This document shows, piece after piece, positions 40,047 through 49,301 of a DNA stretch of 64,000 nucleotides. Source of the DNA: Endotrypanum monterogeii (taxonomy: Eukaryota; Euglenozoa; Kinetoplastea; Trypanosomatida; Trypanosomatidae); contig CM007348.1 of assembly GCA_000333855.2 (NCBI GenBank), positions 684,328 through 748,327 on the forward strand. The letters run 5' to 3'. The notes beneath the pieces are model-generated. The model did not search any database. It worked only from the letters and a program-made list of their open reading frames with translations, and was not told where the DNA came from. A program made the translations under genes and the position numbers. Within the stretch, counting starts at the first letter, position 1. Each line of letters begins with the position of its first letter.

Positions 40047-41094
40047 CTGTCTGTTGAAGAGGTTGGAGTGGGGCAGATCTGTATCTATGATGGGAAAAAC
40101 AGCACACTGATTGAGTGGGTTTTCCTCTAGGTTGTGTGTAATGGTGAGTGTGAGCTGCTTTGTGAACACCGAAGGCTATCATTAGTACGCACGTGTGTGT
40201 CGCCATACGATAGTCAGCACACCATAGACACACATACACGCACACGTTCGTAATGAAGGACTTTGCAGTAATCAGCAGGTGGTTTCTTCTTTTTGGGCGA
40301 GATGCATCAGCCGAGCACTTGGACATGCAAAGTGGTGCAAAAGTCTGGTATGTTTATATCAGCCAGCGCTCACAGCAAACACACACACACACAAACAAGC
40401 AGACATGGAAATGCAATCGTACGTGTTCAGCGACTTTCTTACGTCGTATGTGTGACTTTGTGCCGATATTGTTTTTTTGCGGAAGAGGGAGGGGTGGTGG
40501 TGGTGGGGCGGAGAACTACCGTATGGACGTGTTGCTCATTCTCCCCCTGTTTCTTTTCGTCTTCTTATCGGTTTGTGTACTTGCCATCTACCCGACGCCT
40601 CTCCCCTGAACTCTGTGCACCTTCCTCGTTCCCGCTCTATTATATGCGTGCATCCGCGTTCATTTCACCGTTCACCTGGCGTCTCTTCTAGCGAACCAAA
40701 TGGTTTGCCCTCGAAGGAAGAAAAACAGAAAAAAAACGTGATATCTTCCTGTTGAAGCAGGAATAAAGAAAAACATATACGACTGTATATATAAACGAGT
40801 CTCTCTCTTCCCGCCAAAGAGGGTCCCTCTTTGCATTGAGTAGGAGAAATGAAAGAGGCGAAGGGGGCTACAGGACAGCATCTTCGCCGACAGACTCAAA
40901 GAAACAAGCCTGGTTTCCTTCGTTTCACGGAGTCTCATGCTGGAGTAACGAGAGGCGAAACATCATTTCCCCCCTCTCGTCTCATGCTGACCCTTTCCCA
41001 TGGCTACACCTGCACATATCTCTCCTGTCTTTCTTGCTGGCAGGAAGGTCACTGGTACGACCGCTACTCGCCTTCCAGGCCACGACGAACACCA
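39969..41094 (+). other. Gene-free stretch with dinucleotide repeats
   Basis: 1.1 kb holding a CT/GT microsatellite (40015-40053), a CA run (40377-40394) and A-rich and T-rich blocks. No supported ORF. Confidence 0.45.
40015..40053. repeat. (CT)n(GT)n microsatellite
   Basis: CT repeated about ten times, then GT about six times, within the 3' region of the coiled-coil gene. Confidence 0.9.
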
Positions 41095-41153
41095 TGGTCT
41101 CTCTCCTTTCTTTTCTTTTCTTCCTGCTTCGTGCCCACTGGTAAACTTTAAAG
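41095..41153 (+). promoter_or_regulatory. Polypyrimidine tract and trans-splice acceptor of the GH63 gene
   Basis: C/T-only run from about 41099 to 41124, then CTGCTTCGTGCCCACTGG and TTTAAAG with AG at 41152-41153, 42 nt before ATG 41195. It excludes the TTG-initiated extension of 12 codons. Confidence 0.6.
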
Positions 41154-41194
41154 TGTAATTGTCAATTGCAAGAGGGATCGATCCCAGCCCCACC

Positions 41195-44038
41195 ATGCGT
41201 GACCGTCGTCCATTGCTGAAAAAAGATGTAGAGGGGAGCGACACGGAGTTGGGCATGCCGGCAGAAACGGCCCAGGAGCGACATCGACGGCTCGAGAGGC
41301 GCCAGGCCAGGGACACAAGGCGCGGTGTTATCAGCTACCTAATCTTCATCGGTGTGTTTCTCGGAATACCACTCTTCTTCGTGGCACAATACACGCCCTT
41401 CTTCGTGGTGCAAAACGTGCGCTGTCGTCTTCAAGACAAGTACCTCTGGTCAGATAGGACTGTTCGAGCCATGGAGGACGGCTACGCGCGTTACTTCAAC
41501 GAGCCACCGCTGTACTTATCAAAGGAGTACAATCGCACTATGATGTGGGGTACTTACGAGCCGAGCCGCATCTTTGCCGTGAAAAGCCGTTCTCGGCAGC
41601 CGGTCACTGTGGGAATTGCGTGGTATGACTCAGCAATGAAGCATCCCCTGCGTCATATGATGCCGTATATGCACAACAAGGTGAATGCCCCACGCAGCGC
41701 GAAGAAGAAAGGTTCTGACCCTGAAACTATGCAGGTCCAGTGGGTCGTGCACGACGGGTTGCACTATGCCAAGGAAGTTGTGGAGGACCGAGGGAACAAG
41801 GTCCGTCTCGAGATCGAGTTTCTCAAGAGCCCCTTCGCAGATGCATGGCACGTGCGCATTCATGGCCGCAATGAAGGCGAATCGCCGCTGGTTATGGTAG
41901 TGTACATGTCGCACGCGGACACACGGGAGAGTATCGAGCTGGAGGCGCCAGTCGAGCAGAATAACGGTGACTGGAGTCCGGTTTTGAAGAGCCGCATGCA
42001 GCCAGAGGGGGAGACCTCACACACCGACTTGGTCTTCCGCGTCTATGATAATCATAACCCCCTACACGACACTGCCCCATGGCATGTTTATGGTCTGCAA
42101 GCGAATGTAGAGGAGGCCTTTGAGCGCAAGGCATGGGACGCGACTGGAGTGGCACCGGAGGAGCGTGCTGCGGCTGGCGGGAGAGGCATAGGAGGCGGCG
42201 TAGACGTTGGTGAGCTTCAGCAGCAACAGCTGGATTTCCGGCGTCTTCCTGAGTCTGCCTTCCCGTACATTCTGGCGAAGGACCCGCACTCGTTGCAGAC
42301 ACCCCTACCGACGGCGTCGCACAACGTTATGGTTCTGCGCAAAGCGTACGATTCAAATTTCCGCCTTGAATTGTCCCTCAGTCCTGCTGACCATGGTCCA
42401 GACAATGCGACTCCCGGAGCAGCAGGGGGCAACAGGATCGGCGACCTTATCCCGCGCTACGAGGCACTCAGTACGTGCCAGCTGACCAACGTGCTTCGGT
42501 GGAGGTCAAAGGCAATCCGTCTGCACACCGCCAAGATCTTCCGTCCATGGCTTACGTTGTTCAACAGCACCAAGAACCTCTACGAGCGGATTGCCGCCAT
42601 TACCTTGGCAGAGTTCTTCGGCTCGTTGACCTTCTCCAGCGGACACTACTTGCATGTGGATATGGACATGGACGACGCCTGGGACCAACAAGGGCGGGAT
42701 GGAGATGTGCAGAGTGTTGAGCAGCTGCAGCCCTCACGGCATCAAAGCAGCGTTGTCGCTCTGATCGGGTCACGGACCGACGAGGCGTTTGGCCAGTCGA
42801 CGTTGACTGGGCTGCCTCTTGTGTTTCTCACACGTTGGAACAAAGAGGTTGTGAAGGACATTGTCTCCTCATGGCTACTCGGCTCTCAGGACGCAGAAAC
42901 GGGCTTTGTGCCGAATCGCGCCGTATTTGGCGCGGACACGCGGTCTTTTACCCCGCGGGCACTGCGCTATGAGCATCCAACCTTTGCATCCCCTCCAACG
43001 CTGCTCCTAGGCCTGCAGTCACTGCTGAGAGAGATGGAGCGCAAGTCTACCCGACTTGCCACCGCGAATCGCCGCAAGATGCGCAATACGCCTGATTATT
43101 TTGAGAGGGAAAGGGCGGCTGACGAAGCATTTCTGCGTGCCATTTTGCCTGCACTGAGGCGCTGGCGCAAGTGGTGGCACCACACGCAGTGCGGAGGCGC
43201 CACGGACGAGCTAGCTCGACACTGTCGTTCTCGTAAGCCACTGGAGGAATGGCCGCACCGGCCGGTGGAGAACCAGCCGGAAAGTCTTTTGGTTTACCGC
43301 TGGCGGGGAAGGGATGGTCACCGGCTGCCGACAAGCGGCATGGTGGATTACCCGAGGCCTATCTGCCCCGGTGAGCACCACCGTGAAGCGCATGTAGATG
43401 CATTCTCGTGGGTGGCACTACTAAGTACATTGATTAGTCGAATCGAAACCGATTTCCTGCACGAAGCTGAGAGTGTTCATGTTGACTGGGAGGCTCACCT
43501 GAACGCTGTGCATTGGGATGCCGCAGAGATGCGCTACAGTGACCGCATTGGATGCGACAGATGGACACACAGCCCATACTTCGGCTATGCTAATCTTTAT
43601 CCTGTAATGCTAGGTGTTGTGCGGCGTGACCTCTCCAGGGCAGCGCGCACCATTGCGCTAGCTCAGCGTGAGCTGAAGAGTGACTACGGATTGATGTCCG
43701 TGTCTTACTCGTCGGTGCGTCTCGCGCGCGAGGCGGCTCTGCCGCACCATAACATGTGGATGGGCTATGTGTGGCCCTCTGCCAACGTGGTTTTCCTTCA
43801 CGGACTAAGGCTTCACTATCTGGATGCTCTGGGCAACACCAGTATCGCTAACGGCGGCTTGACAAAGGGATCGCTGCGTGGCTTCTACACAGATCTGCTG
43901 GTAGGTGTAGTGGAAACGATCCGCGGCGGGTCCCGCTGGTGGGAGTACTACAGCCCCCTTGATGGGAGTGGCGAGGGAAGCAAGACGTACATCGCCACAC
44001 GCTGTTTGCTTTTAGGTTTGTTGGACGACTTTGCTTAG
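41195..44038 (+). CDS. GH63 alpha-glucosidase family (glucosidase I-like), ER type II membrane protein
   Basis: 947 residues from ATG 41195. A basic cytosolic tail (1-43) precedes one membrane helix (45-63), the type II form of ER glucosidase I, which trims the outermost glucose from Glc3Man9GlcNAc2. The N-domain has NRTMMWGTYEPSR, and the C-terminal (alpha/alpha)6 domain has YRWRGRD (701-707), SGMVDYPR (714-721), EAHVDAFSWVALL and HHNMWMGYVWPSANVVFLHG. From memory, canonical enzymes read SGLDDYPR and YWRG at two of these places; here an Asp is Val and an Arg is Met856. Trypanosomatids are thought to transfer glucose-free N-glycans to protein, so the natural substrate is unclear. The protein could be a divergent hydrolase or a lectin-like pseudoenzyme. 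Several N-glycosylation sequons are present. Confidence 0.85.
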   Translation: MRDRRPLLKKDVEGSDTELGMPAETAQERHRRLERRQARDTRRGVISYLIFIGVFLGIPLFFVAQYTPFFVVQNVRCRLQDKYLWSDRTVRAMEDGYARYFNEPPLYLSKEYNRTMMWGTYEPSRIFAVKSRSRQPVTVGIAWYDSAMKHPLRHMMPYMHNKVNAPRSAKKKGSDPETMQVQWVVHDGLHYAKEVVEDRGNKVRLEIEFLKSPFADAWHVRIHGRNEGESPLVMVVYMSHADTRESIELEAPVEQNNGDWSPVLKSRMQPEGETSHTDLVFRVYDNHNPLHDTAPWHVYGLQANVEEAFERKAWDATGVAPEERAAAGGRGIGGGVDVGELQQQQLDFRRLPESAFPYILAKDPHSLQTPLPTASHNVMVLRKAYDSNFRLELSLSPADHGPDNATPGAAGGNRIGDLIPRYEALSTCQLTNVLRWRSKAIRLHTAKIFRPWLTLFNSTKNLYERIAAITLAEFFGSLTFSSGHYLHVDMDMDDAWDQQGRDGDVQSVEQLQPSRHQSSVVALIGSRTDEAFGQSTLTGLPLVFLTRWNKEVVKDIVSSWLLGSQDAETGFVPNRAVFGADTRSFTPRALRYEHPTFASPPTLLLGLQSLLREMERKSTRLATANRRKMRNTPDYFERERAADEAFLRAILPALRRWRKWWHHTQCGGATDELARHCRSRKPLEEWPHRPVENQPESLLVYRWRGRDGHRLPTSGMVDYPRPICPGEHHREAHVDAFSWVALLSTLISRIETDFLHEAESVHVDWEAHLNAVHWDAAEMRYSDRIGCDRWTHSPYFGYANLYPVMLGVVRRDLSRAARTIALAQRELKSDYGLMSVSYSSVRLAREAALPHHNMWMGYVWPSANVVFLHGLRLHYLDALGNTSIANGGLTKGSLRGFYTDLLVGVVETIRGGSRWWEYYSPLDGSGEGSKTYIATRCLLLGLLDDFA

Positions 44039-45517
44039 AGCTGTGAAGCACGACGTGTGAGGGATGGCGAAAGGGCATCGTAGAATTTGTTTTTGGAGGG
44101 AGCACTGAAGCAGGGAAGTAGGGTATTCGTGACTTGGAAGGAACACAGCTACTTGTGCAGTTTCCGTTGCATGCAGTTGCACCTTCATGTCCCGTTCCCT
44201 CGTTTCTCACCTTCTGGGATACCCGAAACGTTGTCTGATCCTCAGGTTTGTATGCTTTGCTGACGTCTATCGCTTTTTAATATCCAGTGAGAGGGCGAAG
44301 CAGACCGCACCCGCTCCTCTTACCTCTTCTCGACATTTTTTTTTTTTTTGCTCAACTTCAGTGTACGTTCTCTTGACTCCCCTTGCCGCTGCCGGCTGCG
44401 CGGAAGCCCTGAAAATGGGGAGGAAGCACGAGGTCAAGTCGATGTGATCACTTGCGAACACGGAGTGGATTTAAAAAAAAGAGCGGGGCTTCCGTGAATC
44501 ATATTCGGTGGAACATACCCAGTAATGTATTTGTCATTAACACCTCAATAAAGTGCGCAGCAAAGCGAAGTGGAAGAGGAAGGTTGGGAGAAAGGGAAAG
44601 GGGCTATATCAGCTTCGCGTGCTTGGACGTGCGTGTGTGTGTGTGTGTGGGTGGGTGCGTTTTAGCTTTATTATCTTGTATCGCCCTCCTCGCTCCTCTC
44701 TCCCCCGCTGTGTAGTGTCTCTCTCTCTCTTTCTCTAGCTGACGCATTTTTGCACAAACGTCAACGCTAACGGTGAGTTCGAAGATTTGGCTATCGCTGC
44801 TTATCGTTATAGAAAGAAGCAACTTTCGTCCAGCGTCACCACAAAACAAAAGCGAAAAAAAAGTAAATTTGTGGGCCGACAGATGCGTGCGCCGGTCTCG
44901 GTGTGCATCGACAGGCGTACCCTTATACTCCCATTCAGCTGTGCCCCCCCCGCTCGTGATGCGAAGAGGGGCAATTCCCAGATGAAGAGATGCTGCTGCA
45001 TGGATAGTGCACGAATCAAGTGTGGTTAAGTTCTAGTCGATTGCACGACAGTGCTCCCTTTGAAGTCCCCCTTTTTTTTTCCCTCTTCCTCCGTGCGGTC
45101 AACTTGTTGCTCAGCAGCGCTGTTGCTCGCTCGGAGGAAAGGAAGGGAGAGGGGCGGTATCCGCACTGGCTTCCCACGTAGAGTCCGACTCGCAGTACAC
45201 ACACACGCACACACATGCGAAAGTTTTTTTCTCGCAGTTTTTCCTTTCTCTGTTCTCTCTTTCCTTCTTCATCCTCACCCTTCTGGTTCTTTTTATTCCC
45301 ACATGCTTTTGTATACACTCTCCTGCTCCTCCCACTTCCATTCCCACTTCCATTCCCACTCCACGCTTTCACACAATGCGTATACGCCTGCACTCATATC
45401 ATGCGTACCACTGCATCGAAAAAAAAAAAATACATCTCACCACATTGACATAATCTAAATGTACCGGAAAAAAAAAAGCTTCCTCCGTTCTTGTATCACT
45501 GTCGTTTTCTATCGACC
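44039..45517 (+). other. Gene-free stretch
   Basis: 1.48 kb. Pyrimidine-rich blocks at 44695-44738 and 45062-45095 and a long one at 45233-45350 include a near-perfect duplication of CCCACTTCCATT at 45329-45355. A runs at 45419-45430 and 45468-45477 lie just before the S29 gene. The tract at 45480-45515 runs right up to the ATG. No ORF is supported. Confidence 0.45.
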
Positions 45518-45691
45518 ATGGGCCATCTTGACCAGTGGCGTTCCCGTCAGAAGATCGGCATGGGCAAGGGTTCCCGCTGCTGCGTCATCTGCTCTAACCA
45601 GAAGGCCTTGATCCGCAAGTACGAGCTGAACGTGTGCCGTCAGTGCTTCCGTGAGAATGCCGAGCACATCGGTTTCACCAAGCTGCGCTGA
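45518..45691 (+). CDS. RPS29: Cytosolic small-subunit ribosomal protein uS14 (S29)
   Basis: 57 residues; eukaryotic S29 has 56. The zinc-binding cysteines are in [20 protein letters not shown] and CRQC, giving C-x2-C and C-x2-C pairs around the conserved LIRKYxLNxCRQCFR core, and the C-terminus is HIGFTKLR. The protein sits in the head of the 40S subunit. The ATG at 45518 begins [10 protein letters not shown], matching the MGH start of other eukaryotes; a longer in-frame open stretch from 45491 begins at a non-ATG codon and is not used. Being a housekeeping gene its codon choice is strongly C/G-ending, unlike the flanking DNA. Confidence 0.97.
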   Translation: MGHLDQWRSRQKIGMGKGSRCCVICSNQKALIRKYELNVCRQCFRENAEHIGFTKLR

Positions 45692-47618
45692 GGTGCCTGA
45701 GGGGTGTGAAGGATGCAGCCGAGTGTGTCCCTTGGCCAGTGTATGCAATCGTTGCAGGAAGGCGATGCCATCGTACAGGACGGGAGAAAGAGGGATCGGC
45801 AAGAACTGTGTGCGCGTTGCAGACAACAAGGGTGCATCCGTTGACCTGTCGTGTTGCTAGCGTACACAGTCCACACATCGTTGTGTACGCCTGCTCATCT
45901 TTATGCTTCCCCTTTTCCGTGTATGCTGTTTCGCCGTAGCACTCAATTCGTATACCCGAACAACCGGCGCACTAGCGACCTCCACAGACTTTTTCATTTC
46001 TTCTTTTTATTGTTATTATTTCCTTCATGCCATCCTCTTTTGTTCCTCTCTCTCCTGTATGCGCGTGCTCGCTCAGGGACAAGTCTGGCAGGGCGTCTAA
46101 TGGATGAGCCTATATATATCTGAATAGGCTGCGAGGGGGACCGGAATAATTCTTCCTTTTCTCGCTGTTCCTTGTCTTGGTTTCCTGAGCGCCCACTGTG
46201 CACCTTACATCCCTTGCTCTGTGTTACATCAGATGGCGTGTGGCGTTCGTGCGGGGGCGATTGGAAACAACGGAGTGATGTCACCTTGAGTACTTTTCAT
46301 TCAATAAAAAAATTAATAAAATATCGCACCGCACATTTTGCGGAATTCATAGGAGCGCAGCGCGCTAGAAGAGGTCATGGCGGTCCGAGGGCACATGCTG
46401 ATATCGTTGCGATCGGCAGCGCCGCTCTCTGAACTGTGCGGTGTCCGGTGGCGCTGTGCCCTCGCTGCTTCCACCTGCTGAATCGCACAAATATGCACAT
46501 ACTCTTCAAGAAGAGTGACACTTCCCCCCCAGCTGCTCTTTTTTTTTTCCTGTGTGTTGGTAAGAGGAGGGAGCTGTGGACGAAGGGAGGTGGGTGCAGG
46601 TGCTTGTGGAAGTGAATGCAGGACGCACCGCAGTGCTTGACGCCGTCTGTCCTGCTGTATTACGGATGGTAGCCTCGACTTTCATGAAAAGATTCGAATA
46701 TGCTACTCCACGTGTGGTTATGTTCATGACTGTTGTTCTCTATTTCACCTCTTTTCTCATCAATTCGTGCATCTTCTCAGTTTAATTTTTTTAAATTTCT
46801 TACTCCATTGACATTTGTGAGTCTTTCCTTTGTGATGTTTCCCTCCCTCCCCGTTCCCTTGTTCAGTTGCACGTGCGCCTATCATCATCGCCATGATTGC
46901 ATCCGCTCCTCGCATACAACGACAGTCTTGTGTTTCCCCACCACTCTTGAACCCTAAAGGAATGAAAAAAATGCACTTGCCCCTTCTCAATAAACAAAAA
47001 AAACATATCCTTACCCGTGGAGAAACACACACACACACACACACATACACAGCAAGTAGTATATATCACGTATAGTTCTTTACAGTGTCTCACTCCACGT
47101 TGTTGCCTACATCTACGCTCACCCAACTGTATTCACCTCCCTACCTAATTATGTAGGTACTTGACCAACCTCTCCCAAGCCGAAGGGTTCTGCTGCCGCG
47201 CTCTATGTACTCCTCTTGCTAGTGTGTAAACATATTTCACAGTTTATTCCATCTGGTCCAACCTTTCGCGTCATCGAAACGAACCAGCAAAAGCAAAAAT
47301 AAAAACAATTGTTCACCGGTGCCTTGAGAAAAGTATTCACAACCGTCGCTGCTGGTGCAAGGCTGGTCTCCTTTACTCAAAAGGGGGAAAAAGGAACACA
47401 CACACACACAAAATAAACTTCAACAGGGGCAAAGGCGGGGCTTTAGGCCCGAGTGCACAGGTGCATGCGCATCATCGCCACCGCTGGCACCAAGAGGACG
47501 AACCGGCCAAAGTACCTCCTCACACCCTCTCCTCTTGTTCCCCCCTTTCTTGAACTAACTCCTCTTCCTCCCTTCCTCAAAACGACTGTGTTTGTAATTC
47601 TTTTCCTTTCCGTGTTTC

Positions 47619-47655
<37 letters not shown>

Positions 47656-47999
47656 CAACATCTCTTTTGTTTCTCCTTTCTGTCACCTCGCTGCGGCGGA
47701 TACGCCGGGCACAAAATTAAAAAAAGACGCACGCATACGCACGCACACACGTTTGTCGTCTTTATTATTCTTTTCTCCACAACCCGCTCTCTCTTTTTTT
47801 TTTTTTTTCTATCACACCTATCTTGTTCACTGCTGTCCAGTGCTCATCTTCCATCTGCTTATTATTATTATTATTTTTTAAATTTATTCTGGAACGCGTC
47901 AACAATCCCTTTTCACCTCACTGCTATCTTTTTCTCTATCGACGCGCCAACTGTGGAGTTACGCAGATATATATATATATATACACACACACCTCCACC
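45692..47999 (+). other. Gene-free stretch with CA microsatellites
   Basis: 2.3 kb between S29 and the next gene. It holds CA runs at 47027-47048 and 47621-47653, pyrimidine-rich blocks (47505-47620, 47790-47812), an ATT triplet run at 47861-47876 and a TATA run (47968-47982). Some short frames exist but none has a plausible start and composition. Much of it is probably 3' UTR of S29 and the spacer of the next mRNA. Confidence 0.4.
47621..47653. repeat. (CA)n microsatellite
   Basis: About 16 uninterrupted CA units in intergenic DNA upstream of the charged coiled-coil gene. Confidence 0.9.
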
Positions 48000-48019
48000 T
48001 CCCTTTTTTTCTTCTTCAG
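48000..48019 (+). promoter_or_regulatory. Polypyrimidine tract and trans-splice acceptor
   Basis: TCCCTTTTTTTCTTCTTCAG, with AG at 48018-48019 only seven bases before the ATG at 48027. It rules out the 68-codon upstream extension of the frame. Confidence 0.65.
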
Positions 48020-48026
48020 ATTCGCC

Positions 48027-49301
48027 ATGAGCTATCCACCATCTACTTCCTCAGCGAAGCACGCCGATGCAGTGAAGGGCTTTACCCTCAGCCCACAGAA
48101 GAAGGGCGCCTCCTACACAGGGGTGAGCGTCAAAGGCAGCGTTTACACCAATGCCGACAAAAGCGGTGCGCAGTCTGAATGCCTGAGCGGCAGGAGGCGT
48201 TTGTTGCGCAAAATCAAAGATGATTCGGCTGCTCTCGAGATGGCCAAAAGGCTCAAAGAGGAGACCAGACGCATCGAAGAGGAGGTTGCCAAGCTGCGTG
48301 ATGCAAATATCCATGCAGCCAAGGAGAGGGCGGAGATGTTGCGGCGGGCCGAGGTCAAGCGGCACAACAGGCGAGGAAAGAGTGGACATGCCCATGAGGA
48401 TTCGGAGGAAGTGCGGAGGGCCAGGAGGGAGCGGCAAATCCAGGCGGAGAAAGAGCGCGAAGAGGAGGGGAAGCATCGTAATGAGATGGCGCGCAAGCAG
48501 CGCAAGGAGCTCCAGAGGAATCACGATAAAGTCATGAGGAAGCGCGCGGAGGAGATCAAGCGCCGGAAGGCCCAGATGGATGTGGAGAGGCAGGAGCTGA
48601 GGGAGCTGCTGGAGGAGTTCGAGCGGGCGGAGGAGGAGGCCCTACAGCGCCGCGTCGCAGAGGGGAAAGAGGCTCAGAGGAAGACGGAGAGGAAGGTTGA
48701 TGATAGCGACGACGACTTGGCTACAACGCGCCGTCAATGGAAGGAGGATATTGATGGGGTGTACCGGCAGCGCGAAGAGGAGGAGAAGCATCGTAACGAG
48801 ATGGCGCGCAAACAGCGCAAGGAGCTCCAGAGGAATCATGATAAAGTCATGAGGAAGCGCGCGGAGGAGATCAAGCGCCGGAAGGCCCAGATGGATGTGG
48901 AGAGGCAGGAGCTGAGGGAGCTGCTGGAGGAGTTCGAGCGGGCGGAGGAGGAGGCCCTACAGCGCCGCGTCGCAGAGGGGAAAGAGGCCGAGCGGGTGAT
49001 AGTCGATGGATCTCGATCCCTCTGCAGAGGTGACGTGAAGAGGGAGGAGCTGACGAAGAAAAAATCACGGAAGGCTAGACAAGCGCGCACTCTTCTGAAT
49101 AGACTGTACATGGAGCAGAAGGAGGAGGAGGAGAAGGAGCTTGAGGCAAAGCACCGGTGGGTACTGGAGCAACTAGAAAAGAATTACGACATAGTCGACG
49201 AGGAGGAGTACGAGCGGGAGCGCCAGCAACGAGAGGCAAAAGCCAGGCAGTGGAGGGAGGAACACGAGAGGGCAGTTGCAAAGACCCTCAGGTCTGCGTA
49301 G
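48027..49301 (+). CDS. Highly charged coiled-coil protein with an internal duplication
   Basis: 424 residues from ATG 48027. After a Ser/Thr/Lys-rich head of about 60 residues, nearly the whole protein is Glu/Arg/Lys-rich helix, for example RLKEETRRIEEEVAKLRDAN. A 73-residue block occurs twice (about residues 143-215 and 248-320), starting with REEEGKHRNEMARKQRKELQ in the first copy and with one Gly-to-Glu change in the second. The two blocks are joined by a shorter acidic spacer (KVDDSDDDLA). The C-terminal 60 residues (YDIVDEEEYERERQQREAKA) are again helical. No enzymatic motif was found. Long single alpha-helical proteins of this type usually serve as cytoskeletal spacers; the role here is unknown. 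Confidence 0.75.
   Translation: MSYPPSTSSAKHADAVKGFTLSPQKKGASYTGVSVKGSVYTNADKSGAQSECLSGRRRLLRKIKDDSAALEMAKRLKEETRRIEEEVAKLRDANIHAAKERAEMLRRAEVKRHNRRGKSGHAHEDSEEVRRARRERQIQAEKEREEEGKHRNEMARKQRKELQRNHDKVMRKRAEEIKRRKAQMDVERQELRELLEEFERAEEEALQRRVAEGKEAQRKTERKVDDSDDDLATTRRQWKEDIDGVYRQREEEEKHRNEMARKQRKELQRNHDKVMRKRAEEIKRRKAQMDVERQELRELLEEFERAEEEALQRRVAEGKEAERVIVDGSRSLCRGDVKREELTKKKSRKARQARTLLNRLYMEQKEEEEKELEAKHRWVLEQLEKNYDIVDEEEYERERQQREAKARQWREEHERAVAKTLRSA
48455..48988 (+). repeat. Direct 219-bp repeat within the coding sequence
   Basis: Unit 1 is 48455-48673, unit 2 is 48770-48988, with an offset of 315 bp (105 codons), so the frame is kept. By eye the units differ at about four bases, of which one changes an amino acid. 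The unit length of 73 codons is not a multiple of seven, so the heptad phase shifts between copies. Confidence 0.9.
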
